From contig CBDBBO010000002.1 in assembly GCA_965203135.1 (NCBI GenBank), positions 992,001-1,056,000 on the forward strand: a stretch of DNA of 64,000 bases, in the 5' to 3' direction. Positions 35,186-42,866 of this stretch are shown one piece after another. Each line of letters begins with the position of its first letter. The first letter of the stretch is position 1. This DNA comes from CATOSD01 sp965203135. GTDB lineage: Bacteria > Chloroflexota > Dehalococcoidia > Lucifugimonadales > CATOSD01. The notes beneath the pieces were generated by a model, which was not told the origin of the DNA, ran no database searches, and worked only from the letters and a program-made list of their open reading frames with translations. A program made the position numbers and the translations under genes.

Positions 35186-35878
35186 ATGGATGAGAAGAAG
35201 AATGTGCTTGTGGTGACGCCGCATCCCGACGACGCGGAGGGAGGCGCGGGCGGCACTATCGCCAAATGGACGTCGCAGGGTCGCGACGTGGTGCTGGTAG
35301 TCACCACAGACGGCAGGCACGGGACCAGCGACAGGTCCGTTGACCCCTCCGACCTCGCCCGTACTCGCGAGGAGGAGCAGCGCAACGCCGCCGAGGTGCT
35401 CGGCATTTCGGAGGTGGTGTTCCTGCGATTCCCCGACCAGGGCCTCGTGGACGGACACGAACTCCGGGAGCGCATCGTGCGCGAGATTCGCAGGCACAGG
35501 CCCTACACCGTGGTCACCATCGACCCCAACCGCCCCTACATCCGCCACCGCGACCACATTGTGACCGGCCGAGTGACGCTGGACGCGGTGTTCCCATACT
35601 CGCGCGACCACCTCGCCTACCCGCAGCACCTCGAGGAGGGCCTGGAGCCGCACAAGGTGCGCGAGGTGTACCTGTGGAGCGCGGTGGAGCCGGACACGTT
35701 CCTCGACATCACGGACACGTTCGACGTCAAGATGAAGGCGCTGTACTGCCACGTCAGCCAAGTGGGTGAGCCGACCAACGCGCGCCGGGAACGGTCGATG
35801 GCGAGGCACAGGGAGGTCGGCAAGCGAATCGGCGTCGAGCTCGCAGAGCAGTTCAAACGGATAGAGGTGTGGCGATAG
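35186..35878 (+). CDS. PIG-L family deacetylase
   Basis: A 230-residue zinc-dependent deacetylase (LmbE-like). The N-terminal motif VVTPHPDDAEGGAGGTIAKW gives the metal-binding His and the catalytic Asp pair, and the third metal ligand is likely in IRHRDHIVTGRVTLDAV. Family members remove acetyl groups from N-acetylglucosamine conjugates, including mycothiol and bacillithiol precursors and antibiotics. Ribosome site AGGAGG lies about 14 bases before the ATG, a little far. The precise substrate is unknown. Confidence 0.88.
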   Translation: MDEKKNVLVVTPHPDDAEGGAGGTIAKWTSQGRDVVLVVTTDGRHGTSDRSVDPSDLARTREEEQRNAAEVLGISEVVFLRFPDQGLVDGHELRERIVREIRRHRPYTVVTIDPNRPYIRHRDHIVTGRVTLDAVFPYSRDHLAYPQHLEEGLEPHKVREVYLWSAVEPDTFLDITDTFDVKMKALYCHVSQVGEPTNARRERSMARHREVGKRIGVELAEQFKRIEVWR

Positions 35879-35963
35879 GATTTCCCGGAGTGGGATCCGG
35901 TAGGCCGTTCGCCCCTGATCGTTCCGAGGCGTCGGAACGGGCAACGCACCGCCCGGCTCGGAG

Positions 35964-37004
35964 TTGAGCGTGGAGCTTGAGGCATCCGGTCTGTCCCGCT
36001 TTCGGCTCTCCGGTCCATTAGGCGAAGGGGCGGACTGCCAGGTGTTCGCCGCCACGGACCTGGAGGACGGCTCCCCGGCCGTCGTCAAGCGACCCCACCC
36101 AACCCTGATCGTGAGGGGCCAGCACGCCGACGTGGAGCGCCGGCTCTTACGTTCAGTTTCCTTACAACAAGTCTTGGGACGTGCCTCCAAGCATCTGGCC
36201 GGGGTAGTCGCTCACTCGACCGTGCAAGCGGGAACCGGCTACTTCGGCGACTCCCACGACAGGCCATACCTGGCGGTCGTGGAGCAGAGAGCAACAGGCG
36301 TGCCGCTGGTGGGCAGCGCTACGGACGGTATCAAGCGAATGCCTATTGGACTGCCTCAACAGCTTTTCGCCCTACATCCTGTGCGCCGTCATCCGAACCG
36401 ACCTGGGTTCTCGGTGGCGATGGACGTCCTGGAGGTCGGAGAGGCGTTTTTCGAAATGGGGCTTGTGCTGCTGGACGCCAGGCCGCAGAACGTCTTCTTC
36501 GACCCGGCACGGGCGCGCATCACCCTGATCGACACGGGAGGCGCGACTGAGACGAGAGAGGCGACGAGGAGACGACCCGCGCTCGATGCGCACGACTTCT
36601 ACGCCGAGCTGTTCAAATGGTACGTCCCGCTGGGCGACCCTCCCTCGGATGTGGACGGTTACTCGACCCCCCACGGCATGGACTCGGTGTCGCGATTCGA
36701 GCAGGACCTGGCCGCGTTCAAGCGTGCCTACGAGTCCATGCCCTGCCGGGATATAGGCGAGCTCGGCGCCACCATCATCGCGCGAGTGCGCGAGCGCGAG
36801 TACTCCCATCCGCCGGACTTCCGGGCGGACTTCGAGTTGCTCGTCGGCCTTTACGAGGAGCGGTACCAAGCTTTGGCAGGCGACGGGGCGTCGGCGGCTG
36901 TATGGACGGAGGCGAGCCAGATGCTCGACCTGCCTTACTGGTGCAAGTTCCTGTTCGATTCCGGGAACGACATGGCTGCCTACCGCGCGGACGCATCCGG
37001 GTAG
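35964..37004 (+). CDS. Protein-kinase-fold protein with altered catalytic motifs
   Basis: A 346-residue protein. The N-terminal lobe looks like a kinase: GPLGEGADCQVFAATD is a glycine-rich loop and SPAVVKRP supplies the ATP-binding Lys. The C-lobe has GLVLLDARPQNVFFD in place of HRDxxxxN (His/Arg missing, Asp and Asn kept) and ITLIDTGG in place of DFG. It may be an atypical kinase or phosphotransferase, or a pseudokinase. The TTG at 35964 and a GTG at 35970 are both possible starts. It lies before the formamidase gene on the same strand. Confidence 0.55.
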   Translation: MSVELEASGLSRFRLSGPLGEGADCQVFAATDLEDGSPAVVKRPHPTLIVRGQHADVERRLLRSVSLQQVLGRASKHLAGVVAHSTVQAGTGYFGDSHDRPYLAVVEQRATGVPLVGSATDGIKRMPIGLPQQLFALHPVRRHPNRPGFSVAMDVLEVGEAFFEMGLVLLDARPQNVFFDPARARITLIDTGGATETREATRRRPALDAHDFYAELFKWYVPLGDPPSDVDGYSTPHGMDSVSRFEQDLAAFKRAYESMPCRDIGELGATIIARVREREYSHPPDFRADFELLVGLYEERYQALAGDGASAAVWTEASQMLDLPYWCKFLFDSGNDMAAYRADASG

Positions 37005-37096
37005 CAAACCGGGCGCATTGCTGCTATTCTGCTTTCGGTAGCGGGAGACCGCCGCGAGGAGGCCGAACGACACTGCGCGCAAAAGGAGGCGAGGTC

Positions 37097-38206
37097 TTGA
37101 AGAGCATCGAAATCGACCGCACCAAACGCCTCAAGCAGGAGCCGCACACCGGACACAACCGCTGGCATCCGGACGTCCCACCCATACTGGAGATCGACCC
37201 GGGCGAGCACGTCCTCTTGGAAACGCGGGACGCCTCGGACGGGCAGATTCGGCCGGGCATGAGCGTTGCCGACCTCGAGGGAATGGCCACGAAGGTTGGT
37301 CATCCTTTGACCGGTCCAGTCTACGTGAAGGGGGCCGTGCCGGGAGACCTCCTCGAGATAGAGTACGTCGATATCCTGCCGCAGCCATACGGATGGACCC
37401 GGATTCGGCCGGGTTCGGGCTTTTTGAGAGACCTGTTCACCGAGCCATACCTCGTCCACTGGGAGATGAGCGACGGTTGGGCCACCTCGAGCCAGCTTCC
37501 CGGCGTGCGAATACCGGACGGCTCGTTCATGGGCACGGCAGGACTCGCGCCGTCGCATACCCAGGTTGAGGAGTGGCGCAAGCGGGAGGAGGCGCTCGCG
37601 GTCCGCGGGGGCGTCGCCGCGCCGCCTGACGCGGAGGACGCGGTACCCTCTACCGAGCCGGTGGCGAGCTATGGCCTACGCACGATACCGCCCCGCGAAA
37701 ACTGCGGCAACGTGGACGTGAAGCAGCTCACGAAGGGTTCGAAACTGCTCATCCCCGTGGCCGTGCCGGGCGGTCTATACTCGGCTGGAGACGGCCACTT
37801 CGCGCAGGGCGACTCGGAGTGCTGCATCACCGCCATCGAGATGGGCGCGACTCCGGTGGTGAGGTTCACCGTGCACAAGGGAGAGGCGAAGCGTCACGGC
37901 ATACGCATGCCGCGGTTTTCCCATCCGGGATACTTCGCATCCCCGGAGTGGGCCGCTCCGCGCAACTTCATCGCCACGATGGGATATCCCATCACCAGCG
38001 AGGGCGTCAACGACGGCGAGAACGTGACGCTGGCCGCTCGCAACGCCCTGCTGAATATGATCGAACTGCTTGGCGAACGGGGCTGGAGCCGCGAGCAGGC
38101 ATACGTGATTTGCAGCGTGGCGGTAGACCTCAAGATCAGCAACATAGTCGATCTGCCGAACGTGACGGTGTCGGCGTTCCTGCCCGAAGACATCTTTCAG
38201 AGTTAA
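37097..38206 (+). CDS. Acetamidase/formamidase family protein
   Basis: About 369 residues. The segments PPILEIDPGEHVLLETRDAS, LTGPVYVKGAVPGDLLEI and FMGTAGLAPSH are diagnostic of the FmdA/AmdA amidohydrolases, which split formamide or acetamide to ammonia and the acid. AGGAGG lies 10 bases before the TTG start at 37097; the frame is open far upstream inside the preceding gene but codes nothing recognisable there. It precedes a CaiB CoA transferase gene by 24 bases, suggesting one catabolic operon. Confidence 0.9.
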   Translation: MKSIEIDRTKRLKQEPHTGHNRWHPDVPPILEIDPGEHVLLETRDASDGQIRPGMSVADLEGMATKVGHPLTGPVYVKGAVPGDLLEIEYVDILPQPYGWTRIRPGSGFLRDLFTEPYLVHWEMSDGWATSSQLPGVRIPDGSFMGTAGLAPSHTQVEEWRKREEALAVRGGVAAPPDAEDAVPSTEPVASYGLRTIPPRENCGNVDVKQLTKGSKLLIPVAVPGGLYSAGDGHFAQGDSECCITAIEMGATPVVRFTVHKGEAKRHGIRMPRFSHPGYFASPEWAAPRNFIATMGYPITSEGVNDGENVTLAARNALLNMIELLGERGWSREQAYVICSVAVDLKISNIVDLPNVTVSAFLPEDIFQS

Positions 38207-38230
38207 CTCAAGAGCAGGTGTGGTGAGCGT

Positions 38231-39499
38231 ATGCCAGGACCTCTAGACGGCGTGAAGATACTGGAGTTCACGGAGATCATCGCCGGGCCGTTCGGCGGGA
38301 TGCTGCTCAGCGACATGGGTGCCGACGTCATCAAGGTCGAGCCGCCGTGGGGAGAGCCGTGGCGATTCGCCCGGGAGTTCATACCCACCGAGAGCCCGAC
38401 CTACATATCGCTGAACCGCGGCAAGCGCAGCCTTCCCCTCGACCTGACCAGGCCGGAGGCCCTCGAGGTCGTCCACCGGCTCGTCCCCGACATTGACGTG
38501 GTGATAATCAACGCGCGTCCCGACGTACCCTACAACCTGAAGGTGGACTATGAGAGCCTGTCGGCAATCAATCCCCGCCTCATCTACTGCGAAAACACCG
38601 CCTACGGGCGCAAGGGGCCGGACAGCTACAGGCCCGGCTACGACATCGTGGTGCAGGCCATGACCGGGCTGATGGCGGCGGAAGGCAAGGTCCAGGATGG
38701 CGTGCCGCAGCAGATAACGTCCACGGCCATAGCCGATTACGCCACCGGGCTGTCCATCGCCTGGTCGGTGTGCGCGGCGCTGTACCACCGCGAGCGCACC
38801 GGCAAGGGCCAGAAGATCGAGGCGTCGCTTCTGGGTTCGGCGTTGGCGGTCCAGTGCGGCCGGTTCATGAGCATCGCGGCGCTCAACGAGGAGCCTCGCG
38901 CGGAGCTCCTGGAAAATCTTCAGGCGCTGAGGGAGGCAGGCGCGTCCTACGAGACGATGCAGGAAGTCTACCGCGAGCAGTCGCCGTTTCGTAGGGGCAA
39001 CGTCTACTACACGTCGTATCAAGCCAAGGACGGCATAGTGACGGTCGGGTGCCTGAGCGACAGCCTCCGCAAGAAGATGGCCGACGCCGTGGGGCTGCAC
39101 GACATACGCTTCGAGCCGGGCTACGATCCGATGTCCGAAGAGACGATAGAGTTCAACGAGAGGCTGCTGGAGCAGGCGAAGCAGATCTTCCTGGAGAAGA
39201 CTGTCGACGAGTGGCTGGCTATGCTCGACGAGGCGGGCGTGCCCGCGGGTCCGCTCAGGTTCGTGGAGGAGCTGCCGGCGAATGAGCAGGTTGTCGCCAA
39301 CGACCTGGTGGTGGAGCTCGAACACTCGCTCGCGGGCAAGGTGACGATGGTGGGGCCGCCTTTCAGCATGAGCGAGTCCCCCCTGGAGGCCAGGCGCGCC
39401 TCCCCCGCGCTCGGCGAGCACACCTCCGAGATTCTCTCCGAACTGGGCTACGACGCCGCCACGATCCAGCACCTTCAGGATGAAGGAGTCACCCGGTAG
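38231..39499 (+). CDS. CaiB/BaiF family CoA transferase
   Basis: A 422-residue family III CoA transferase. The N-terminus PGPLDGVKILEFTEIIAGPFGGMLLSDMGADVIKVEPP is the family signature (shown here in part: LSDMGADVIKVE). The catalytic Asp is expected in SYRPGYDIVVQAMTGLM. The enzyme moves CoA between carboxylic acids, as in carnitine, oxalate or bile acid degradation. It lies between the formamidase and peptidase genes with short gaps. The substrate acid is unknown. Confidence 0.92.
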   Translation: MPGPLDGVKILEFTEIIAGPFGGMLLSDMGADVIKVEPPWGEPWRFAREFIPTESPTYISLNRGKRSLPLDLTRPEALEVVHRLVPDIDVVIINARPDVPYNLKVDYESLSAINPRLIYCENTAYGRKGPDSYRPGYDIVVQAMTGLMAAEGKVQDGVPQQITSTAIADYATGLSIAWSVCAALYHRERTGKGQKIEASLLGSALAVQCGRFMSIAALNEEPRAELLENLQALREAGASYETMQEVYREQSPFRRGNVYYTSYQAKDGIVTVGCLSDSLRKKMADAVGLHDIRFEPGYDPMSEETIEFNERLLEQAKQIFLEKTVDEWLAMLDEAGVPAGPLRFVEELPANEQVVANDLVVELEHSLAGKVTMVGPPFSMSESPLEARRASPALGEHTSEILSELGYDAATIQHLQDEGVTR

Positions 39500-39505
39500 G
39501 GGGCA

Positions 39506-40240
39506 ATGGAGGGCGCCGTGCGAAGGGTGCGCGCCAAGGGGCGCACCATAGAGTACGAGCTCAGGCGCAGCAGGCGCCGGACGAAGAACATTGCGCTTAC
39601 CGTGGAAGGCGGAAAGGTGCTGGTGGCGGCGCCCCTCAAGGCGCGTGTGCGCGACATAGACAACTTCGTGCGCGCCAACGCCGACTGGATCGCTAAACAG
39701 CGTCCGGAGGAGCAGCAGCTCGCGATACCCGAACGGTTCGACGAGACGGCTACCGTACCCTACCTCGGCCGGCGCCTGCCGGTGAGCTACGCTCCCGGCG
39801 ACGGCACGCGCCGCGTCGCCGTCCGGCTCGAGGCGGACGGGTTCCGCGTGTCGGCGCCGGCCGGACTGGGCGAGCCGGCGCGGTCCGAGCTTGTCTGTGT
39901 TGCCGTGCAGAAGTGGTACAAGGAGAGGGCCGCGGAGCGGCTTCCCGAACTGGTCGACCGCTGGCTGCCGCGATTCGGATTCGATCACCGGCCGCCCGTG
40001 AAGATCGGCAACCAGCGCCGCGCGTGGGCCACCTGCTCCAGCGACGGCGTGCTCCGCTTCAGCTGGCGGGTCATTATGCTGGAAGAGCCGCTGATCGAGT
40101 ACGTCGTGGCGCACGAGCTGGCGCACCTGGTCCACTTCAACCACTCGCGCGACTACTGGCGGCTCGTCACCGCCGTCATGCCCGACCAGGAGGCCCGAAA
40201 GCAGCGAACGAGGGAGGCATCGGTCAAGCTCCAGTTCTGA
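39506..40240 (+). CDS. YgjP-like (DUF45/M48-type) metallopeptidase
   Basis: A 244-residue protein. The zinc site HELAHLVHFNHSRDYW (HExxH plus a later His) lies near residue 193, and the preceding ATCSSDGVLRFSWRVIMLE block is typical of YgjP. Proteins of this group often accompany type I restriction systems or occur alone. It begins six bases after the CoA transferase stop, with GGGG before the ATG. Its natural target is not known. Confidence 0.85.
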   Translation: MEGAVRRVRAKGRTIEYELRRSRRRTKNIALTVEGGKVLVAAPLKARVRDIDNFVRANADWIAKQRPEEQQLAIPERFDETATVPYLGRRLPVSYAPGDGTRRVAVRLEADGFRVSAPAGLGEPARSELVCVAVQKWYKERAAERLPELVDRWLPRFGFDHRPPVKIGNQRRAWATCSSDGVLRFSWRVIMLEEPLIEYVVAHELAHLVHFNHSRDYWRLVTAVMPDQEARKQRTREASVKLQF

Positions 40241-40278
40241 GGGATTACGCGACCTCCAACACCGAAAGGAGAGCTTTC

Positions 40279-40728
40279 ATGGCAGCTTTGAAGAAACTGA
40301 TAGCAATGGCGCTCATCGCGTTGTCGGTCGTGGTGGCCGTCCACTTCATCTTCTCGCCCTTCTACGAGGACGCGGTAGACGTCGGCCTGGTCTGGGACAT
40401 ACTCAACTACTTCATGGCGGCCGCCGCGATAACGCTCATGGTGGTCCACTACCAGCGAAAGCGCGAATTCGACGCCCAGGGCTCGAACGGGTCGATAACG
40501 CGCGAGTACCTGGAGGTCAACGTCGCGGCTTACGGGGCCATCCTGCTGGCCATCTACTTCCTCTGGAACTGGTTCGACAACCTGTTCGTTGGAGGCGGCT
40601 TCGCGTTCATCACCGACGAACTCCAGTCGGACAATCGCCTGATCTTCTGGGGGCTTCTGGACCCGCTGTTCGTGATCGCCTACGGCGCGACCGGTTGCCA
40701 CCTGCTGCGAAGCTCGGCGCGAGACTGA
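40279..40728 (+). CDS. Small integral membrane protein, unknown
   Basis: About 149 residues with four hydrophobic segments: one at the N-terminus, one near residue 40, one near 85 and one near 125. The second half has a short NWFDNLFVGGGF motif between helices. I recognise no family. AAAGGAG lies seven bases before the ATG at 40279; the longer frame from 39913 overlaps the peptidase in another frame and is not used. Confidence 0.65.
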   Translation: MAALKKLIAMALIALSVVVAVHFIFSPFYEDAVDVGLVWDILNYFMAAAAITLMVVHYQRKREFDAQGSNGSITREYLEVNVAAYGAILLAIYFLWNWFDNLFVGGGFAFITDELQSDNRLIFWGLLDPLFVIAYGATGCHLLRSSARD

Positions 40729-40785
40729 ACCGGTGTTAGCTTAGATTGTTAAAGGCTCGCGGGTGAGCGTTACCCCCATCCTGGC

Positions 40786-41032
40786 TTCACCCTCACCCTA
40801 GCCCTCTCCCGTCAAACGCGTGATGCATATTAAAGTGGCCGAAATGCCTGTTTAGGGCGGTTTTCGGGCCAAGAGCCGCCAACTTGGCGGGTGCTAGGGC
40901 TGTGCTGAGTCGAAGGTGGTGCCTAAACTGCAAAAAAAGGCCATCAAACTCGGTTATCCACATCAACCTGCCTCTTGTGTGGTAGTTCCACAAATCTAAT
41001 TTGCATCACACGTGTCAAGGGAGAGGGGACTT
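40786..41032. repeat. REP-like repeat interrupted by an insertion
   Basis: The halves 40786-40815 and 41019-41032 join to make the same 44-base palindromic repeat seen intact at 19075-19118 with one difference. A further hairpin of CCTTCCCC/GAGGGAGAGGGG lies just downstream (about 41041-41066). Confidence 0.8.
40816..41013. mobile_element. MITE-like non-autonomous element, 198 bp
   Basis: Terminal inverted repeats of 17 bases match at 15 positions: ACGCGTGATGCATATTA at the left and TAATTTGCATCACACGT at the right. The element is flanked by a 5-base target duplication GTCAA (40811-40815 and 41014-41018). It contains no plausible gene. A perfect DnaA-box-like TTATCCACA lies at 40954-40962 and a small hairpin TGTGG/CCACA near 40976-40992. 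Moved presumably by a transposase encoded elsewhere. Confidence 0.85.
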
Positions 41033-41122
41033 ATCGGATCGCCTTCCCCTTGCGAGGGAGAGGGGACTTTGGAAAGACACTGCTGCGAGGCTGGGCGGCT
41101 TTCGGAATCGTTGGTGGAATGG

Positions 41123-41128
41123 TATAAT
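41123..41128 (+). promoter_or_regulatory. -10 element of the cupin gene
   Basis: Perfect TATAAT only seven bases before the ATG at 41136. Transcription would start at or within a base or two of the start codon, giving a leaderless mRNA. The -35 position reads TTTCGG, a poor match. Confidence 0.55.
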
Positions 41129-41135
41129 TTCGGCC

Positions 41136-41540
41136 ATGAGCACCAAACTGGATGCCGAGTGCAGCGTGGTAAGGCCGGGCGAGCTGGAGGTGGAGATCGC
41201 GTCGGGCGCGATGACGCGCCTTGCGGGGGTGTCGCAGGCTCTCGTGGGGGCCGAGGGCATCCACCTCGCGGTCGCCACCATCCCGCCCGGTTGCGCATCT
41301 TCGCCACACTACCACGTGAACTGCGAGTCGGCCATATACGTGGTGAAGGGTGAAGGACGTTTCCTCACCGGCAAGCGGCTCGAGAACAGCTTGGCCATAG
41401 GACCGGGCGACTTCATCTACGTGCCGCCAGACTCCGTCCATCAGCCGATCAACGACAGCATGACGGAGCCTATGGAGCTGATCGTGGCGCGCAACGCGCC
41501 GGTGGAGATAGTGGTCGAGCACGACCCCTCCGCGCAATAG
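41136..41540 (+). CDS. Cupin domain protein
   Basis: About 134 residues forming one cupin barrel. Motif 1 is visible as SSPHYHVNCESAIYVVKGEG (metal-type His and Glu spacing) and motif 2 as PGDFIYVPPDSVHQPIN (PGD...H). Members range from isomerases and dioxygenases to sugar-binding proteins, so function is open. The ATG at 41136 has no Shine-Dalgarno but a -10 hexamer directly upstream, supporting this start and a leaderless message. The tRNA-Ile gene follows. Confidence 0.85.
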   Translation: MSTKLDAECSVVRPGELEVEIASGAMTRLAGVSQALVGAEGIHLAVATIPPGCASSPHYHVNCESAIYVVKGEGRFLTGKRLENSLAIGPGDFIYVPPDSVHQPINDSMTEPMELIVARNAPVEIVVEHDPSAQ

Positions 41541-41590
41541 CTCCACCGCGTGTTCGAGCGCACGCGAGCCTCAGTTCCCGCTCGCGGCAT

Positions 41591-41667
41591 GGGCCATTAG
41601 CTCAGACGGTTAGAGCGCAGTCCTGATAAGACTGAGGTCCCTGGTTCGAGTCCAGGATGGCCCACCA
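41591..41667 (+). tRNA. tRNA-Ile (GAT), copy 1
   Basis: A 77-base cloverleaf including an encoded CCA end. Acceptor GGGCCAT pairs with ATGGCCC; the anticodon stem CAGTC/GACTG closes the loop CTGATAA with anticodon GAT. The T-arm has GGTTCGAGTCC. It is identical to the copy at 42678-42754. Confidence 0.97.
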
Positions 41668-41712
41668 GACTTGATAAGATCAAGAGCTTTCAGCAGGCGT
41701 TCTCAAATCCAA

Positions 41713-42423
41713 ATGCCGCACCCCCTCGTAACCGCGCTCCGCCAGGCCCTTGCCGACAACGGAGACCCTACCAAAGCCGAGGGCATGCGCCAGTACATGA
41801 AATCGGAGATGCCCTACCGCGGTGTTCAAACTCCCCTCCTGCGCCGAATATGCAAGGACCTGTTTCTCCGTCACCCCATCGAAGAGAAGGACGTCTGGCG
41901 CGGGGTTGTTCTGGATCTATGGAGAAAAGCCGAATACAGGGAAGAACGCTACGCTGCACTGGAACTCGCGGGCGCCAAACCCCATAAACCCTTCCGTACC
42001 CTCGATACACTGCCCCTCTGGGAAGAACTAGTCGTCACAGGCGCTTGGTGGGACTACGTCGATGGCATAGCCTCCCACCGACTTTGCGAACTTCTGGAGA
42101 GATTCCCGGCTGATATGGCCCGCGAAATGCGGTGCTGGAGTCGGGACCCAGATAAGTGGAAACGTCGCTCAGCCATCATCTGCCAGCTTAACCGCAAGGA
42201 TGAGACTGACGTCTCCCTCCTCTTCGACTGTATCGATCCCAATCTCCCTGACCCCGACTTCTTCATCCGCAAGGGCATCGGGTGGGCCCTCCGCTCCCTG
42301 GCCTGGACCGACCTCGACACCGTCGAGTCGTACATCGCTCGCAACGAAGGCCGCATCAGCCCGCTAAGTCGACGAGAGGCCCTGAAGAACGCCGAGAAGA
42401 TTCGTAGTGGAAGAGGGCGGTAG
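41713..42423 (+). CDS. DNA alkylation repair protein (AlkD-like HEAT-repeat glycosylase)
   Basis: About 236 residues, all helical. The block RQYMKSEMPYRGVQTPLLRR at the start, DLWRKAEYREERYAAL in the middle and FFIRKGIGWALRSLAW near the end are typical of AlkD, which removes N3- and N7-alkylated bases without base flipping. It lies between two identical tRNA-Ile genes and has its own coding style (slightly lower GC, many CCC/CTC codons). I start at ATG 41713. The 254 bases after it up to the second tRNA hold no gene I can support. Confidence 0.88.
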   Translation: MPHPLVTALRQALADNGDPTKAEGMRQYMKSEMPYRGVQTPLLRRICKDLFLRHPIEEKDVWRGVVLDLWRKAEYREERYAALELAGAKPHKPFRTLDTLPLWEELVVTGAWWDYVDGIASHRLCELLERFPADMAREMRCWSRDPDKWKRRSAIICQLNRKDETDVSLLFDCIDPNLPDPDFFIRKGIGWALRSLAWTDLDTVESYIARNEGRISPLSRREALKNAEKIRSGRGR

Positions 42424-42677
42424 CGCCTCTTTCCCAAAGCTACCCTCTACTTATTTGCAGCTATTCCGTGCCGTCATCCTTTCCTTCCGGATCGATTGTA
42501 TCAGGGCTTCGACCAGCGTTCCCTTAACTTCGACTCCGCACCAATAGTTGAGCATCGCCCGGTGCTTGAGCCCATCCACCATCACCCATTCCGTCCCTGT
42601 CCTCTGTTCTTGCTTGACAGCTCCTCAGAGAGTGCGCATTCGTGCTATAAGCGTTTCTCACTCCCCGCTCGCGGCAT

Positions 42678-42754
42678 GGGCCATTAGCTCAGACGGTTAG
42701 AGCGCAGTCCTGATAAGACTGAGGTCCCTGGTTCGAGTCCAGGATGGCCCACCA
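42678..42754 (+). tRNA. tRNA-Ile (GAT), copy 2
   Basis: Identical over all 77 bases to copy 1, 1087 bases away. The match extends at least 14 bases upstream (CCCGCTCGCGGCAT) and, with a few changes, about 35 bases downstream (AGACTTGATAA then an A/G change). The lower-GC restriction-type cluster begins just after it. Confidence 0.97.
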
Positions 42755-42866
42755 GACTTGATAAAATCAAGAACCTTTCGATTGGCGTTTACGCTAGTCC
42801 TGTAGCCGAGATAGGAGAGCCAGAGCCTCAGTCGGCTCCCGTCATGCTGTGATGGCCAGAGTTGAG

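Noticed and set aside
36617..37096. N-terminal extension of the formamidase by 160 codons
   Set aside because: The stretch overlaps the kinase-fold gene in another frame, is Arg/Pro-rich, and AGGAGG sits just before the TTG at 37097.
38243..40144. A 633-codon minus-strand open frame
   Set aside because: It lies antisense to the CaiB and DUF45 peptidase genes, which have clear family motifs. The protein is a low-complexity His/Arg/Leu mixture caused by high GC.
40793..40993. A 66-codon minus-strand frame in the inserted element
   Set aside because: It spans a TIR and the element border and has no transposase feature; it is chance coding in a MITE.
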